Source: Asterias amurensis (taxonomy: Eukaryota > Echinodermata > Asteroidea > Forcipulatida > Asteriidae). From it: DNA of 64,000 bases. The notes below the pieces were generated by a model. The model was not told the origin of the DNA. It saw nothing but the letters and a program-made list of their open reading frames with translations, and did not search any database. Position 1 is the stretch's first letter. Each line of letters starts with the position of its first letter. Positions 11,938-22,969 of this stretch are shown one piece after another. The stretch covers positions 3,136,001 through 3,200,000 of the forward strand of contig NC_092665.1 of the NCBI RefSeq assembly GCF_032118995.1, given 5' to 3'. The translations under genes and the position numbers were made by a program.

Positions 11938-12323
11938 TTAAAGGCAGTGGACACTATTGGTAATTGTCAAAGATTAGGCTTCACAGTTGGTGTATCTCAA
12001 CATATGCATAAAATAACTAACCTGTGCAAATTTGAGCTCAATCGGTCATCAAAGTTGCGAGATAATACTGAAAGAAAAAACACCCTTGTCACACGAAGTT
12101 GTATGCGTTTAGATGGTTGATTTCGGGACCTCAAGTTCTAAATCTGAGGTCTCGAAATCAAATTCGTGGAAAATTACTTCTTTCTCGAAAACTATGGCAC
12201 TGCAGAGGGAGCCGTTTCTCACAATGTTTTATACCATCAACCTCTCCCCATTACTTGTCACCAAGAAAGGTTTTATGCTAATAATTATTTTGAGTAATTA
12301 CCAATAGTGTCCACTGCCTTTAA
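11938..12323 (-). mobile_element. MITE-A copy
   Basis: Near-complete copy, TTAAAGGCAGTGGACACTAT to TAGTGTCCACTGCCTTTAA, in minus orientation. The internal hairpin arms TTTCGGGACCTCA and TGAGGTCTCGAAA are present. Confidence 0.92.
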
Positions 12324-13266
12324 TGCACAGACATGACTTCGATTAAAACCACCACCGAATAATAAAAAAATAATTGACGAGCGTGTGTGTGCTTTTTATA
12401 CTCTCGGAAACGAAATGTCCACAATGAGTGATGGGGATAGTGGAGTTGAAGCTAATAGGATGGACAGCGAACGTGATTTTTCCCCCGTCTGATGTGGCAG
12501 GATTGTAGATGGATTAAGATGGAAGAGAGTGCTCGGAAATTAAGAAAAGATGATTCTTGAATCCATCAAAAGAGCATTATTTACTGTGTTTTCAATCATT
12601 GATTACAAAACCTACTCTGAATAATGAGGGCGTTGGCCGAGCATTGGGGCATGAGAAGCCTTTGTGGCTTTGTGATGACGTGTATTGTTTCTTGCTTTTT
12701 GGTGATGACAGAAACACTGGAGTAATAGTCACGGGGGAAATCAAGAGAAAACCCTGCTTCGAAAAACGGAATTCGAAGACAATCATTTGTTTTAATATTT
12801 AAATTCAGATAATTCGTTCTGTGGGTTTGTCTGCCGATAGATTTATTCTGGTTTTGTTTCAGTGTGATTTATGTCTATTTTAGTTTTTTTTTTTTGTGTG
12901 CCGAAAAGAGAGACGAGATAAAAAAAATTATTTGTTTTAATTCCTTGTTTGCTCGTGGGATAAGAACCATTCGGTCTCCCCTGTCCACACAATGTATTTC
13001 AAATATAATAGGTTTTTTTTCATCAGAGTCTATAGAGAATCAAAGGTAACTGAACGTTTACATCGAAAACCTTCTTGTTTGCCACAACAAAACCAACCAT
13101 TGAAAATGCTCTATTTTTACAAACATATTTTTTTTCTTAGAGGATAAGAAACATTGTGCACCAAACCTTATAGGGAAAATTTTGAATTTTCCCCTGTATA
13201 CGACACAAATTATTAATAAAACAAACCCCGTTTTTAACAGCGTCAACAGATAATTAAAAGTAACTA
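12324..13266. other. Intergenic; no gene seen
   Basis: Only short chance frames. A segment at about 13063-13110 (AACCTTCTTGTTTGCCACA..AACCAACCATTG) recurs at about 13549-13600, so these two stretches flank the inverted-repeat element between them as an imperfect direct duplication. Confidence 0.5.
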
Positions 13267-13523
13267 TGGAGGACGAAAAGTGGCCATTTTTTCAGAATAG
13301 CCGAAAAAGCAGATTTTATATATATATTTTTTTATGAAATGCAATTTTCACAAAACTTCAGTCTGATTTTCAGATAGCAGGAATGAAGAAAAATATTTAG
13401 TCTGATTTTCAGATAGCAGGAAAGGTGAAAAGAAAGAAAAATTCATATTAAAAACACATAAAATCTGCTTTTTCTGCTATTCTGATACCAGAAAACAAAA
13501 TGGCGAACTCTCGTCCTCCAAAC
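13267..13523. mobile_element. Short inverted-repeat element (local name MITE-M)
   Basis: Ends TGGAGGACGA...TCGTCCTCCA. The arms are about 55 bp, both containing CAGAATAGC.GAAAAAGCAG and ATTTTAT on the same side. The middle holds a duplicated GTCTGATTTTCAGATAGCAG segment (about 13360-13421). No coding capacity. Confidence 0.8.
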
Positions 13524-14276
13524 ATATAACTGAACATATCCTTGGGAAAACCTTCTAGTTTGCCACACGTAACCAACCATTGTCACGTTATTGACTCCCG
13601 GGTTAAAAACATTATTGGCAAGAGGCATGCATGCAACTGGTAATTGCGCCAACGATCGGCATGTTTCATTGCGACAAAAGGGGGTTGTTGAAAAGTGTTT
13701 CAAAATCTTCAGCCAATATTCGCCAAACTGCGAACTTGGGGAAACTTAAGGTTTTTTTAAAAGAATTATAGTGAAATACTGGTAACTTACTTTGTTTAAA
13801 AAAGATCTGTGCAAGATTTTTCTGGACAAAATGTCATGTCGCTTATGTTGAATGCGCCATTTTGTTTATAGATTGAGTGACAATTGGCTCCCCTGTGGTT
13901 CCGTATACATAACATGTAGGGTTGGGGTCAAAGGTGAACAACGATTTTGATCGGAACTTAATCCCCACATTAAAACATGAATCGTGAATTAACAATATTC
14001 AAGATGCATGACACCTCTCTTTGCCGCAAGAAGTGTTTTTATTTGGGATTTTTTTTCTCTGAACGAATTTTGACAGGTGACAAATCGAAAAGCATGCTAT
14101 TTGTTTTGCACACAACCACGGACAACACACACAATTAATTTTACATTCGAAATTGATGCAAGATGGTGTCTTCATCCCGACGATAAATCATGTTTTACTT
14201 ATTGAAAAACGTTAAAATTTACGGGCACGAATATGGTAGGGGCACCCCCGGGTCATGATAAGGCTAACATACTGGT

Positions 14277-14652
14277 TTAAAGGCAGTGGACACTATTGGT
14301 AATTACTCAAAACAATTATTAACATAAACCTTACTTGGCAACGAGTAATGGGGGGAGGTTGATAGTATAACAAATTGTGAGAAACGGCTCCATCTGAAGT
14401 GACGAAGTTTTTGAGAAAGGAGTAATTTTCCACGAATTTGATTTCAAGATCTCAGATTTAGGATTTGACGTCTCGAAATCAAGCATCTGAAAGCACACAA
14501 CTTTGTGTGACTAGGGTGTTTTTTCTTTCACTATTACTTTGCAACTTCGACGACCAATTGGGCTCAAATTTTCACAGGTTTATTATTTTATGCAATACAC
14601 CAAGTGAGAAGACTGGTCTTTGACATTTACCAATAGTGTCCAGTGTCTTTAA
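14277..14652 (+). mobile_element. MITE-A copy
   Basis: Complete at both ends (TTAAAGGCAGTGGACACTAT; GTGTCCAGTGTCTTTAA), plus orientation. The internal hairpin around the CAAGATCTCAGA / ACGTCTCGAAATCAAG arms is recognisable. Confidence 0.92.
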
Positions 14653-14770
14653 ACATACCTTTCAAAATCAATTCACTTAATTGACATCTCAACAGCTTAG
14701 ACGATATCCAGTGGCAGTTTGCTTCTATTTTCTAGAGCCATGAAAAAAGTATTAAAAAATGTCAATCTCC

Positions 14771-15154
14771 TTAAAGCCAGTTGACACTATTGGTAAAATG
14801 TCAAAGACCAGTCTTCTCACTTGCTCTATCTCAACATAATTATGCATAAAATAACAAGCCTGTGAAAATTTGAGCTCAATTGGTTGTCGGAGTTGCGAGA
14901 TAACTATGAAAGAAGAAAACACCCTTGTCACACGATGTTGTGCGCGTTCAGATGCTTGATTTCGATACCTCAAATTCTAAACTTGAGGTCTCGAAATCAA
15001 ATTCGTGGAAAATTCTCGAAAACTACTCCACTTCAGAGGGAGCCGTTTCTCACAATGTTTTATACTACGAACCTCTCCCCATTACTTGTTACCAAGGAGG
15101 GTTTTATGCTTATAATTATTTTGAGTAATTACCAATAGTGTCCACTGCCTTTAA
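14771..15154 (-). mobile_element. MITE-A copy
   Basis: Complete copy in minus orientation, only 118 bp from the previous copy and opposite to it. The two can therefore form a large inverted pair. Confidence 0.92.
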
Positions 15155-16264
15155 CACCTCAAGGTTGTAATGGTTTGAGAGCCATGCAACTGGTGGCTAT
15201 CTAGTTATGCCTTTATACTGTTCGAGAGAAAAATTCTGATATTATTATAGTCAGATGACCCAACCTCCTTTTCAAACAGTCATTTAATATGTTAGACCTG
15301 TAGATATCGTTATGGCGTTTTGCAAATCATGAGAATGTGCAATCAGATTTAACGCATCGTGGAACGTCATCATCAGCATCGAGAATTGGTGTTTAGGCCA
15401 CGCCCACTTTTTTGTATTTTTCTTCCATATTTGGGCGCAATTTCATAAAGCTGTTAAGCAGATAATGTTTCCTTAGTAAATATATTTTTGCTGAGCAATA
15501 ATTGAGCGGGGTACCTGTCGCAGCAATATAAACTGTAAAATATTTTGTCTGGTAACCTGTTTTTTTTTTTCTTTTTCTTTAAGCAACATTCGTTTACGCT
15601 TAGCGAGTTTCTATGCTTACAATGCTTTATTAAACTAGGGCTTGGCCCCAAAGGATTGGCGGGGGGGGGGGGGGCTGGTCATTTTCCGTCAGAATTGAGA
15701 ATTGACCGAGAATCGGGGCGTGGCTGACCTAATTCTGAGCTTTGTACGACCCGTAGTCTTCAAAATGCCCCGGAAATGCGGGTCAAAATTGCCTCTCCGT
15801 CGACTCCATGAAACCGTCATAATCTTATTATTTAAATTCACACCAAATTGCCAAGAAATTAGGCCATGGATTGTAGTTTAGAAATCACATAAAAAGGTCG
15901 ATTAAAACCGAGAAACGGCAAATTATTTTGGATTGATGGGTACATCAACAAATTTCATTTTAACCATTTTGATTACCTTTAAGACAATAAAATAGGCTGT
16001 AGTCCTTAGCCTCTCCCATAAAATCTACATTAAAAATACTTAAATATTATATTTAAAATTCTTTGAACTGTTTTTCTTTTGCACTTATGTTATGAATATG
16101 TAAGTGCAAGTTGTTCGTTTATACACTGAAAAGGTATGGTGTTAAGCAATTGTAACATTTAATCCTGTCTGCGTTTTTGTCTGTCTGGCTTCGCTTTGTG
16201 CTGAATAAATCATCTGTGGAGGCCAGAAGAAAACGGTGATTAACTCTAAAGAACCACGTACTTC
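15155..16264. other. Intergenic; MITE-E fragment and G-tract
   Basis: A MITE-E-like fragment (GCAATTTCATAAAGCTGTTAAGCAG) lies at about 15435-15620 and a G-tract at about 15661-15674. No gene seen. Confidence 0.45.
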
Positions 16265-16633
16265 TTAAAGGTACTGGACCCGTTTGGTAATTGTCAACGA
16301 GCGGTGTTCCCATTTGGTGCTAACACAACATTATGCATGAAATGAAAAATAATATGTGGAAATGTTGACTCAATTATTGGCCCCCATCGAAGTTGCAAGA
16401 TAATGGTGAAAGAAAACACACCACTGTTGCACCTGTGTGCTTTCTGATGTACAATATTTATGCCTGAAGTATTTTAATATTTGCTCGAGAAATTACCCCC
16501 TTTTCAAATATTACGTTACTTCAGAGGGGGCCGTTGCTCACAATGTTTTATACTACCAACAGCTCTCCATTGCTCGTTACCATGGTAGTTTTTATGCCAT
16601 TGAGGAGTTATCAATAGTGTCCAGTGCCTTTAA
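16265..16633 (-). mobile_element. MITE-A, diverged copy
   Basis: TTAAAGGTACTGGACCCGT to GTGTCCAGTGCCTTTAA, minus orientation. It is more diverged inside than most copies. Confidence 0.8.
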
Positions 16634-16868
16634 TATTATAGGCCTAATTTACTATAGATGCAACAAGCGGATGCAACCTTTCCAAACCGAACAACATCAA
16701 AGTCAAATGTAATTAAACTGAGGCGTCTTTCGGTTTGGAAACTTTAAACAGCAAACTGTCATGAATTATTGCCCATCAAGTTGTTGGTCTAAACACTTTC
16801 AGAGCAGTAGTGTAAATCAACGATCGCTGCGCACGCAGTTTAATTGAAAGTCGTAAATTACATGTTAA

Positions 16869-17405
16869 AATCGCAAAAAAGGCAGTGTTTATTACAGTTT
16901 GGGTGATAACAATTACTTTGATGATAGGCTAGCAGCACTGGCACTTGGATTAAAGGCACTGGACACTATTGGTAATTAGCATGAAATCTTACTTGGTAAC
17001 GAGCAATGGAGAGCTGTTGATAGTATAAAACACTGTGAGAAACGGCTCGCTCTGAATTGTTTTCGAGGACGAAGTAATTTTCGACTAAAATATTTTAATT
17101 TGATTTCGAGACCTCGGAATTAGATTTTGAAGTCCAGAAATCAAGCATCTGAAATCACACAACTTGTGCAACAATGGTGTTTTTTTCTTCCATTAAAATC
17201 TCGCCACTTCCATGACCAATTGAGTTCAATTTGCACAGGTTTGTTGTTGTGCACAAATGTTGTAATACGCCAAGTGAGAAGACTGCTTTGACAATTACCA
17301 ATAGTGTCCAGCGCCTTTGTAATCGCAAAAGAAGTCTGTGTTTATTACAGTTTGGGTGAATGATAACTACTCTGATGACAAGTTAGCAGCACTCGCTGGA
17401 TTAAA
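16869..17405 (+). repeat. 85-bp direct duplication flanking a MITE-A copy
   Basis: 16869-16954 and 17321-17405 match (AATCGCAAAA, GTGTTTATTACAGTTTGGGTG, then GCAGCACT...GGATTAAA). A plus-strand MITE-A copy (16950-17320) sits exactly between them, so the element lies at the joint of a tandem duplication. Confidence 0.8.
16950..17320 (+). mobile_element. MITE-A copy
   Basis: TTAAAGGCACTGGACACTAT to TAGTGTCCAGCGCCTTT. The right terminal TTAA is altered to TGTAA. Confidence 0.88.
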
Positions 17406-17589
17406 GTGGTTTTATATTAAGATAAGTGCAAAAGAAATATACAAAATATAAAACCTAAATATTCAATAAAAACCATTGTACATCGTCAACCATCTTACCA
17501 CCGTATATCAAACAGGCTTCATGTTTCAATTATCATTTTACCATAACAAATTATTTGATATTACATATTTGTTCTGATGTAGTGATGAT

Positions 17590-17770
17590 GCAGCTTTCTC
17601 CAGAAGACGATCAGAGCATACTGATCGAAACGTCGAGTTGAAACCAAGGGCTCTTTTTAGAACCCCCCCCCCCCCCAACTCATTAGAGATAGTCATTACA
17701 TGGTGTTACCGCAAACCTTTCTATATGGTATTTCCACCATGCAAAGTTTCAAATTCTACTTATTTGTGAT
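17590..17770 (+). repeat. Dispersed repeat, ATCGAAACGTCGAG / TACATGGTGTTACC family
   Basis: The order CGAAACGTCGAGTTGAAACC, C-tract, CAACTCATT.AGAGAT, CATTACATGGTGTTACCGCA, CCACCATGCAAAGTTTC is found reversed at 36050-36180. Parts recur at 25370-25558, 28155-28210, 42815-42905 and 47540-47645. Non-coding, of unknown class; it could be the tail of a retroposon. Confidence 0.65.
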
Positions 17771-18504
17771 GGTACATGTTGGAAAACTAGCTTGTTTTAT
17801 CAAGATCAACGTGGAATTCAACAACAACATAGTTGTTAGATTTTGTTTTCTTTCTTAGGCTTATTTTTGTTGTCGTTGTTGATGGTTTAGATTATGACAA
17901 ACAAAATTGTCATTATTAGAACAGCATCACATGAACGTGGGTCTATCCAGGACCGCTGGGATGGGCTAATCGCTTGCGCAGATTCTTGATCAGGAAGTAT
18001 GTCACGCGTGCAGTGTATTTCTATAGTGCAATGTGAGTGTTATGCATGATGGGATTGAGTATTTTCTAGATAGACAAATGAGCGTGGTTACTACGTTTGC
18101 CCATCCCATCTTTTTAGTGCTAATTCAATATTAAAGTTTAAAGGCAGTGGATACTATTGGTAATTACTCAAAATAAATATTCGCATAAAACCTTTCTTGG
18201 TGACAAGTAATGGGGAGAGGTTGGTGGTATAAAACATTGTGAGAAACCGCTCCCTCTGAAGTGCCATAGTTTTCGAGAAAGAAGTAATTTTCCACGAATT
18301 TCATTTCGAGACCTCAAGTTTAGAACTGGAGGACTCGAAATCAACCATCTAAACGCACACATCTTCGTGTGACAAGGGTGTTTTCTTCTTTCCTGATTAT
18401 CTCGCAACTTTGATGACTGATTCAGCTCAAATTTGCACAGGTTTGTTATTTTATGCATATGTTGAGATACACCAACTGTGAAGGCTAGTCTTTGACAATT
18501 ACCA

Positions 18505-19194
18505 TTATCTTCAAGTACGCGCTAATCCTCCAATCAGATTGGCAGAATGGAGTGGTGATAAAAACCTTTATAACACCCCTTGCAAGTATTCTGCCTGCTC
18601 ATTTGTTTAGAGCGCGTCACATGACATGTCTTAGTTTTGCCAGACGACGGCCGTGTGATAGAGCGTCGGTTTGCCATGCGCTAGTCCGACAGACTAGCAC
18701 ATGGCGTGCAGTACCCAGACGTCCGTTGCGTGTACTGGGATGATAAATTAATAGTCTGTAACCACTTCGTATTGCACGACACTACATGCAACAACACAGT
18801 AAGTAAAAGTGTTTGCAATCTGTATTCGCGTCGTCCGTGGATTGTAGCATTCAGGTCTGTAACTTAATAATAATAGTACAGTATTTAGAAATGTTTGGGG
18901 TGTTATAAAACAAATATTGACTGCTTTTACTCGTGCAATGGTTAAAAACTATGACTCCCTCGGTGATCCCCGTAGCGTTCTATTTTCCCTCGGCTTCGCC
19001 TCGGGAAAATAGAACGCTCCGGGGATCACCTCGGGAGTCACGTCCCATATCCAACTCGGCCTTCGGCCTCGTTGGATATGGGACGCAGAAGCGCTATATT
19101 TGTCCGTATTCCACTCGCGCTTGTGTGATAATATAAGTTATCACCACTCCATTCTTCCAATCTGATTGGATGATTAGCGCGTACTTGAAGATAA
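18505..19194. mobile_element. 690-bp element with ~57-bp inverted ends, nested in MITE-A
   Basis: The left arm begins TTATCTTCAAGTACGCGCTA and the right arm ends TAGCGCGTACTTGAAGATAA. The arms agree over about 57 bases with two mismatches and meet GGAGTGGTGATAA inside. No transposase frame is present. The interior holds two strong palindromes (18953-19039 and 19041-19085). The target duplication is not clear: TTAT is found on both sides, but the right edge has extra bases. Confidence 0.85.
18953..19085. repeat. Two adjacent hairpins
   Basis: Hairpin 1 (18953-19039) is an 87-bp palindrome centred at 18996, with arms GACTCCC.CGGTGATCCCC and GGGGATCACC.CGGGAGTC and only a few mismatches. Hairpin 2 (19041-19085) has arms CGTCCCATATCCAAC and GTTGGATATGGGACG around CGGCCTTCGGCC. 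One base separates them. Confidence 0.9.
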
Positions 19195-19271
19195 CTTATA
19201 ATAGTGTCCTCTGCCTTTAAGTTACAACTGTATTCATTGGGCATGATTGTCAAGAAATCATAAAATCCCGA

Positions 19272-20555
19272 TTACCTCCATCGCATTCTACGTAAAACCT
19301 TCACACAATCCTCCCTGAATCTGTTATTAACAAAGCTATAAATAGCGGGGTTGACTGCGGGCGTGGTGTAGTACAAATGCTGCAAGAGGATCAAAAACGC
19401 AAAACCGACTTCATTATTTTGTTCCAAATATGTCCACTCTGCGTGCAAGAGGTACGATATGATCCACATTATCCAACGTGCAGACCATGTCACTACAAAG
19501 ACGACGGTAGCCAGAAGGAGCATCTTGCCTGTCTTGTTCTTCTTTATCTTGGGTTGATCGACGGTTTCGTTCTGTCCGTTGTTCAGTTTGGTCTTAGGGT
19601 TGTCTGTGTCCTCGCTTGATGACCCCAAAGCGGTTAAAGTCAAGCGTTTGTTGACCAGGGAGGAGCTCTTATCGCGGGATGTTGCAGCAGCTACGAAGCG
19701 ATCCCGTAGACTCATGTGCTTTGCCACGGGTGATCCGGCGCGCTGACGCTGGGTCTGATGAGCCTGGCAAATTTTACTTGCAATCCCTTCAACTCCTCCA
19801 ATGCTGTGTCGGCGAGTATTCCTACTCTGTCTTGGTTTGAGTGATATACCTATAATGGAGTCCATTTCAGTCACTTCGAGTAGGCTGGACATTGGCGGAG
19901 GTCGTTCTTGTTCAGTGGTGTTCTCTACTTGGGCAACTTTCACCAAAGCAGGCTTGACTTTCAGTCGCTTTCGGACTTCTCTATAGATGAGCAAGTACAT
20001 GATTAAAGATAGCGTCATCATACCAGCGAAGGCAATAACGATTAGAAACAAGGCTATGAACACCCACTCGTTAATGTCATCATTAGTCTTGCATTGAGTC
20101 GTTACCTCTCCATTTACAGTTTCAGTAATAACATCGTAGATTAGGAAAGCGGGTAAAGTGAGGAAAGCAGAGGCTATTATACCAGCTATGCTCAAGTTTT
20201 GCGCGCGTGCGTGCGTCATCCATCCTAGATGCGGCCGACATATGGCTAGGTAGCGATCCACGGCTACTGCTGTAGTAACAAACGCGGATGATAACTCGCT
20301 AGCCAAGCCGGTCCATGTGAACAGCCGGCAGACGAAGACGTCTGAGAAACTATTCTCCTCAATCCAGAAATAAAATCGATAAGATGAAAGGGCACAAATG
20401 AAGAAGTCCACCCCAGCTAGGGCTAAGATAAACACACGGGTCCCATTTCGCTTTGTTTTGGAGTAGTAGACTACAATAACCAGAATGTTACCTGGTATTC
20501 CGATGATAGCGACAATGCAAAGCAATCCCACTAGAAACCACGTGTATAAAGCCAT
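19272..20555 (-). CDS. Class A (rhodopsin-like) G-protein coupled receptor, orphan
   Basis: Seven-helix plasma-membrane receptor of 427 residues in one exon. Visible landmarks: G22-N23 in helix 1, D50 in helix 2 (LALAGVD), C76 at the top of helix 3 with C155 in the second outer loop (the usual disulfide), D100-R101-Y102 closing helix 3, and N402-P-x-x-Y406 in helix 7. Helix 5 is about 164-190. A very long third inner loop (about 191-343) carries a basic patch T-R-R-H-S (247-251), a possible protein kinase A site. Helix 6 reads T-W357-S-A-R, so it keeps the tryptophan but lacks the usual proline of C-W-x-P. The N terminus before helix 1 is only about six residues and the tail is short. An in-frame TGA seven codons upstream supports this start. 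Intronless receptors of this kind are expanded in echinoderms; the ligand cannot be told. Confidence 0.93.
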   Translation of the reverse strand: MALYTWFLVGLLCIVAIIGIPGNILVIVVYYSKTKRNGTRVFILALAGVDFFICALSSYRFYFWIEENSFSDVFVCRLFTWTGLASELSSAFVTTAVAVDRYLAICRPHLGWMTHARAQNLSIAGIIASAFLTLPAFLIYDVITETVNGEVTTQCKTNDDINEWVFIALFLIVIAFAGMMTLSLIMYLLIYREVRKRLKVKPALVKVAQVENTTEQERPPPMSSLLEVTEMDSIIGISLKPRQSRNTRRHSIGGVEGIASKICQAHQTQRQRAGSPVAKHMSLRDRFVAAATSRDKSSSLVNKRLTLTALGSSSEDTDNPKTKLNNGQNETVDQPKIKKNKTGKMLLLATVVFVVTWSARWIMWIISYLLHAEWTYLEQNNEVGFAFLILLQHLYYTTPAVNPAIYSFVNNRFREDCVKVLRRMRWR

Positions 20556-20576
20556 TGTTTGAAATAGTCTCCATCA

Positions 20577-22514
20577 ACCGTCGCTGTATCAAATGTGTAC
20601 GTCACGATTTGTACATTGATTATCAGTTGCTGTTTATAAAACAAGTTTAACAGTTTCTCTGAGCACAACTCTACTGAAATGAACTAAGCATAGAATAGTT
20701 ACCGGATTTAAGAATCATTTCTTAGTAAAGTAAAGAATAAACGGCTGATTCATGCCCAAATTCGGCAGTCCAAACATTTGCCTCTGCAATGCGTCAATAC
20801 TCCAATGAACAGAAATTCAAACAAACTTTGAAATAGTCACAGGGTGCTAATCTCCATTGTCTTTGCAAGATGACAGGCACTATCCGACTGTTTCATGCCC
20901 AATATCGGCACCATTTAATTACCAAACCAGTTTTTGCGACACAATGTGCACTCGTCAAAACCTTTGAAGTCGGCTGGAATAGTTTTCCATTCTATAAAGA
21001 GTAGGACATATAGCAAATACCGTTATCGTCTGTTTTAATAGTTTAAAACTTAATTGTTACGAAGCCCTACCTTTAAAGAAATGTCCCTTATTGTATTAAA
21101 AAAAAACGAGGCAAGTTATCCTGGACAACAACTCCCTTACAGATATCCACCGAGAAAACGGAAGTGCTCTCGCCGTTGCTTCACAACCAACGCACGGCCA
21201 AGGTTTCAGCTCGAGTCCCCTTATGGTCGTGCCGTCAACCCGTTAATTAATAGATTACCAGCGTCCACAATAGCCAGTAATTACAAGCCATCTTGCTAAT
21301 AGTTAACCGGGGAACCTAAGTCGAGCTAATGTATGTATAAGTCACTTAGACATTCAATGAAGGTGTGCTGGTCAACGTAAACTCACAATCCGGGTTTCGC
21401 CATTTCAGATCTATCTGTGCTCAAAATGAAAAGGTTTAATATTAACTTGAAGTTCTATTGTCCAGACATCCTTCTCAGTCCCAGTTTTAGAGAACGGGGT
21501 TTGATATTAACTGACCAGCAGTCACTCTGCGCTGGAGACGACGTTTTACCATTTTTTTAGGGAGATTTTAAATAGTTGCAACAATGCATGGTTTGGATTT
21601 GATCGACCGTTTTGCAACAGCAAAGATAGTATTGTTTTCCAAAAGTATCGCAATGTTGACTTTAAGGTTGAAATTCATATTGTGGTTGTTGTTCAGGTGG
21701 TGCGAGAATCAGCAAATTTGTAGATCGAGTGGTTGCATTTTTAATAATTCAGACGAAGATTATTATGAAGCAATTCTATATCAGTGGAATCTCTTCATGT
21801 TTGAGTTTCTTGTTCTGGCATTAGCAGAGAAGCATATTGTATTGTCTCTTGAGGTGGTTAAAGGCGGCGGGAAGCCAGCTCCAGTTGTCATCGGAATATT
21901 GTTATCATGAATGCTTGTTGTAGCTGCAACAAATAGACAATCGGTCGCGTTCCCTTTGGTTGTGTCTCAACTACACCAGTAAAGACACCAACTGCGACAT
22001 CAGTGGGTAGTTTCAGATGTAATATTTCTTAATTCATGCAGTCAGCATCGTAGTCATATAGCGTGAACGTGACAGTCATCTCCATGCATGATTCGGTGCA
22101 CCGTGCAACGACCGGAAAGTTTAACCTGTTGCACCGGTGATCTTGAGCCTTATCACGGTACACCAGGTCCAAAGAAACACGGTCGTTTTGTTTACTGTCG
22201 TTAGTTCTTCATAAATCGGATATGAGCTCTTGTTAACCGAAGTGTTTAATCCTAAAGAACCGTTCCGCACACTTCGTCGACACCTAAACGCAAAGCAAAT
22301 TGGGAGGACGCGTTACCATAGCAACGAGGGGATATCATCTTGTCCGCCGCTCACAATGATTACTGTACCGATGAAAATGTGTGATGCGCAGATGTAAAAA
22401 AAAAAAAGAAAAAAAAAAGAAAAAAAATTAACAGGAAAAAAAACGTGCGCGGTCTAAACAAAATTGGTTTCCATAGAAATAACCACGGCGTATAATTACC
22501 TTGTGCTGACATCG
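20577..22514. other. Intergenic, upstream of the GPCR; no gene seen
   Basis: Contains the unmarked promoter region of the receptor gene and A-rich low-complexity sequence at about 22397-22442. Small open frames (for example 21054-21299 and 21584-21910) have no recognisable domains or splice context. Confidence 0.5.
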
Positions 22515-22969
22515 ATAGAATGGTAGACTTGTGGACAAGTCGTTAATGGTCCCACGCGGTGAGATAGTCGAGTTGTTGTGGTGCTACGGCGAGATCACTG
22601 CTCTCGTGCGAACTGCTGGTTGCCGACTTCTGCTCCCCGTTAAAGGAACACGTTGCCTTGGATCGGTCGAGTTGGTCTTTGAAAAGCGTTCGAACCGTTT
22701 GTTATAAAACCATTTATGGGAGTCAAAAATTTGACTCCCATTAATGGCCGACCGTGTTAGTCGACGAGATAAAAGGAAAACCACGCTATTTCGAGTCATA
22801 CGTTCCATAGCTTTTCAAAGACCAACTCGACCGATCCAAGCGGCGTGTCCCTTAACTGGGACCGTAGTCGTGACAGCAGTAGTGCAATACCGCGGGAATC
22901 GCGGGGAGACTCTGAACGCTATCACCGCGACAGACATTTAACGACTTGTCCACAAGTCTAATAGAACGG
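22515..22969. mobile_element. Foldback MITE with 9-bp target duplication (Mutator-like)
   Basis: Terminal inverted repeats TAGACTTGTGGACAAGTCG (22524-22546) and their mirror (22938-22960) bound a 437-bp element. Flanks ATAGAATGG (22515-22523) and ATAGAACGG (22961-22969) match at 8 of 9 bases. A further inner inverted pair (GATCGGTCGAGTTGGTCTTT / its complement near 22818-22840) folds around a central palindrome GGGAGTCAAAAATTTGACTC. A 9-bp duplication is typical of Mutator-type transposons. No transposase is encoded. Confidence 0.88.

Larger units (their letters stand above)
18138..19220 (+). mobile_element. MITE-A copy split by a younger element
   Basis: The left part runs from TTAAAGGCAGTGGATACTAT to GACAATTACCA (18504). 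The family sequence resumes at about 19200 with AATAGTGTCC and ends CTGCCTTTAA at 19220. The 690 bp between are a different element with long inverted ends. Confidence 0.88.

Noticed and set aside
21054-21910. Open frames of 81 and 108 codons upstream of the GPCR
   Set aside because: No domain, no splice context and no biased composition; chance frames.
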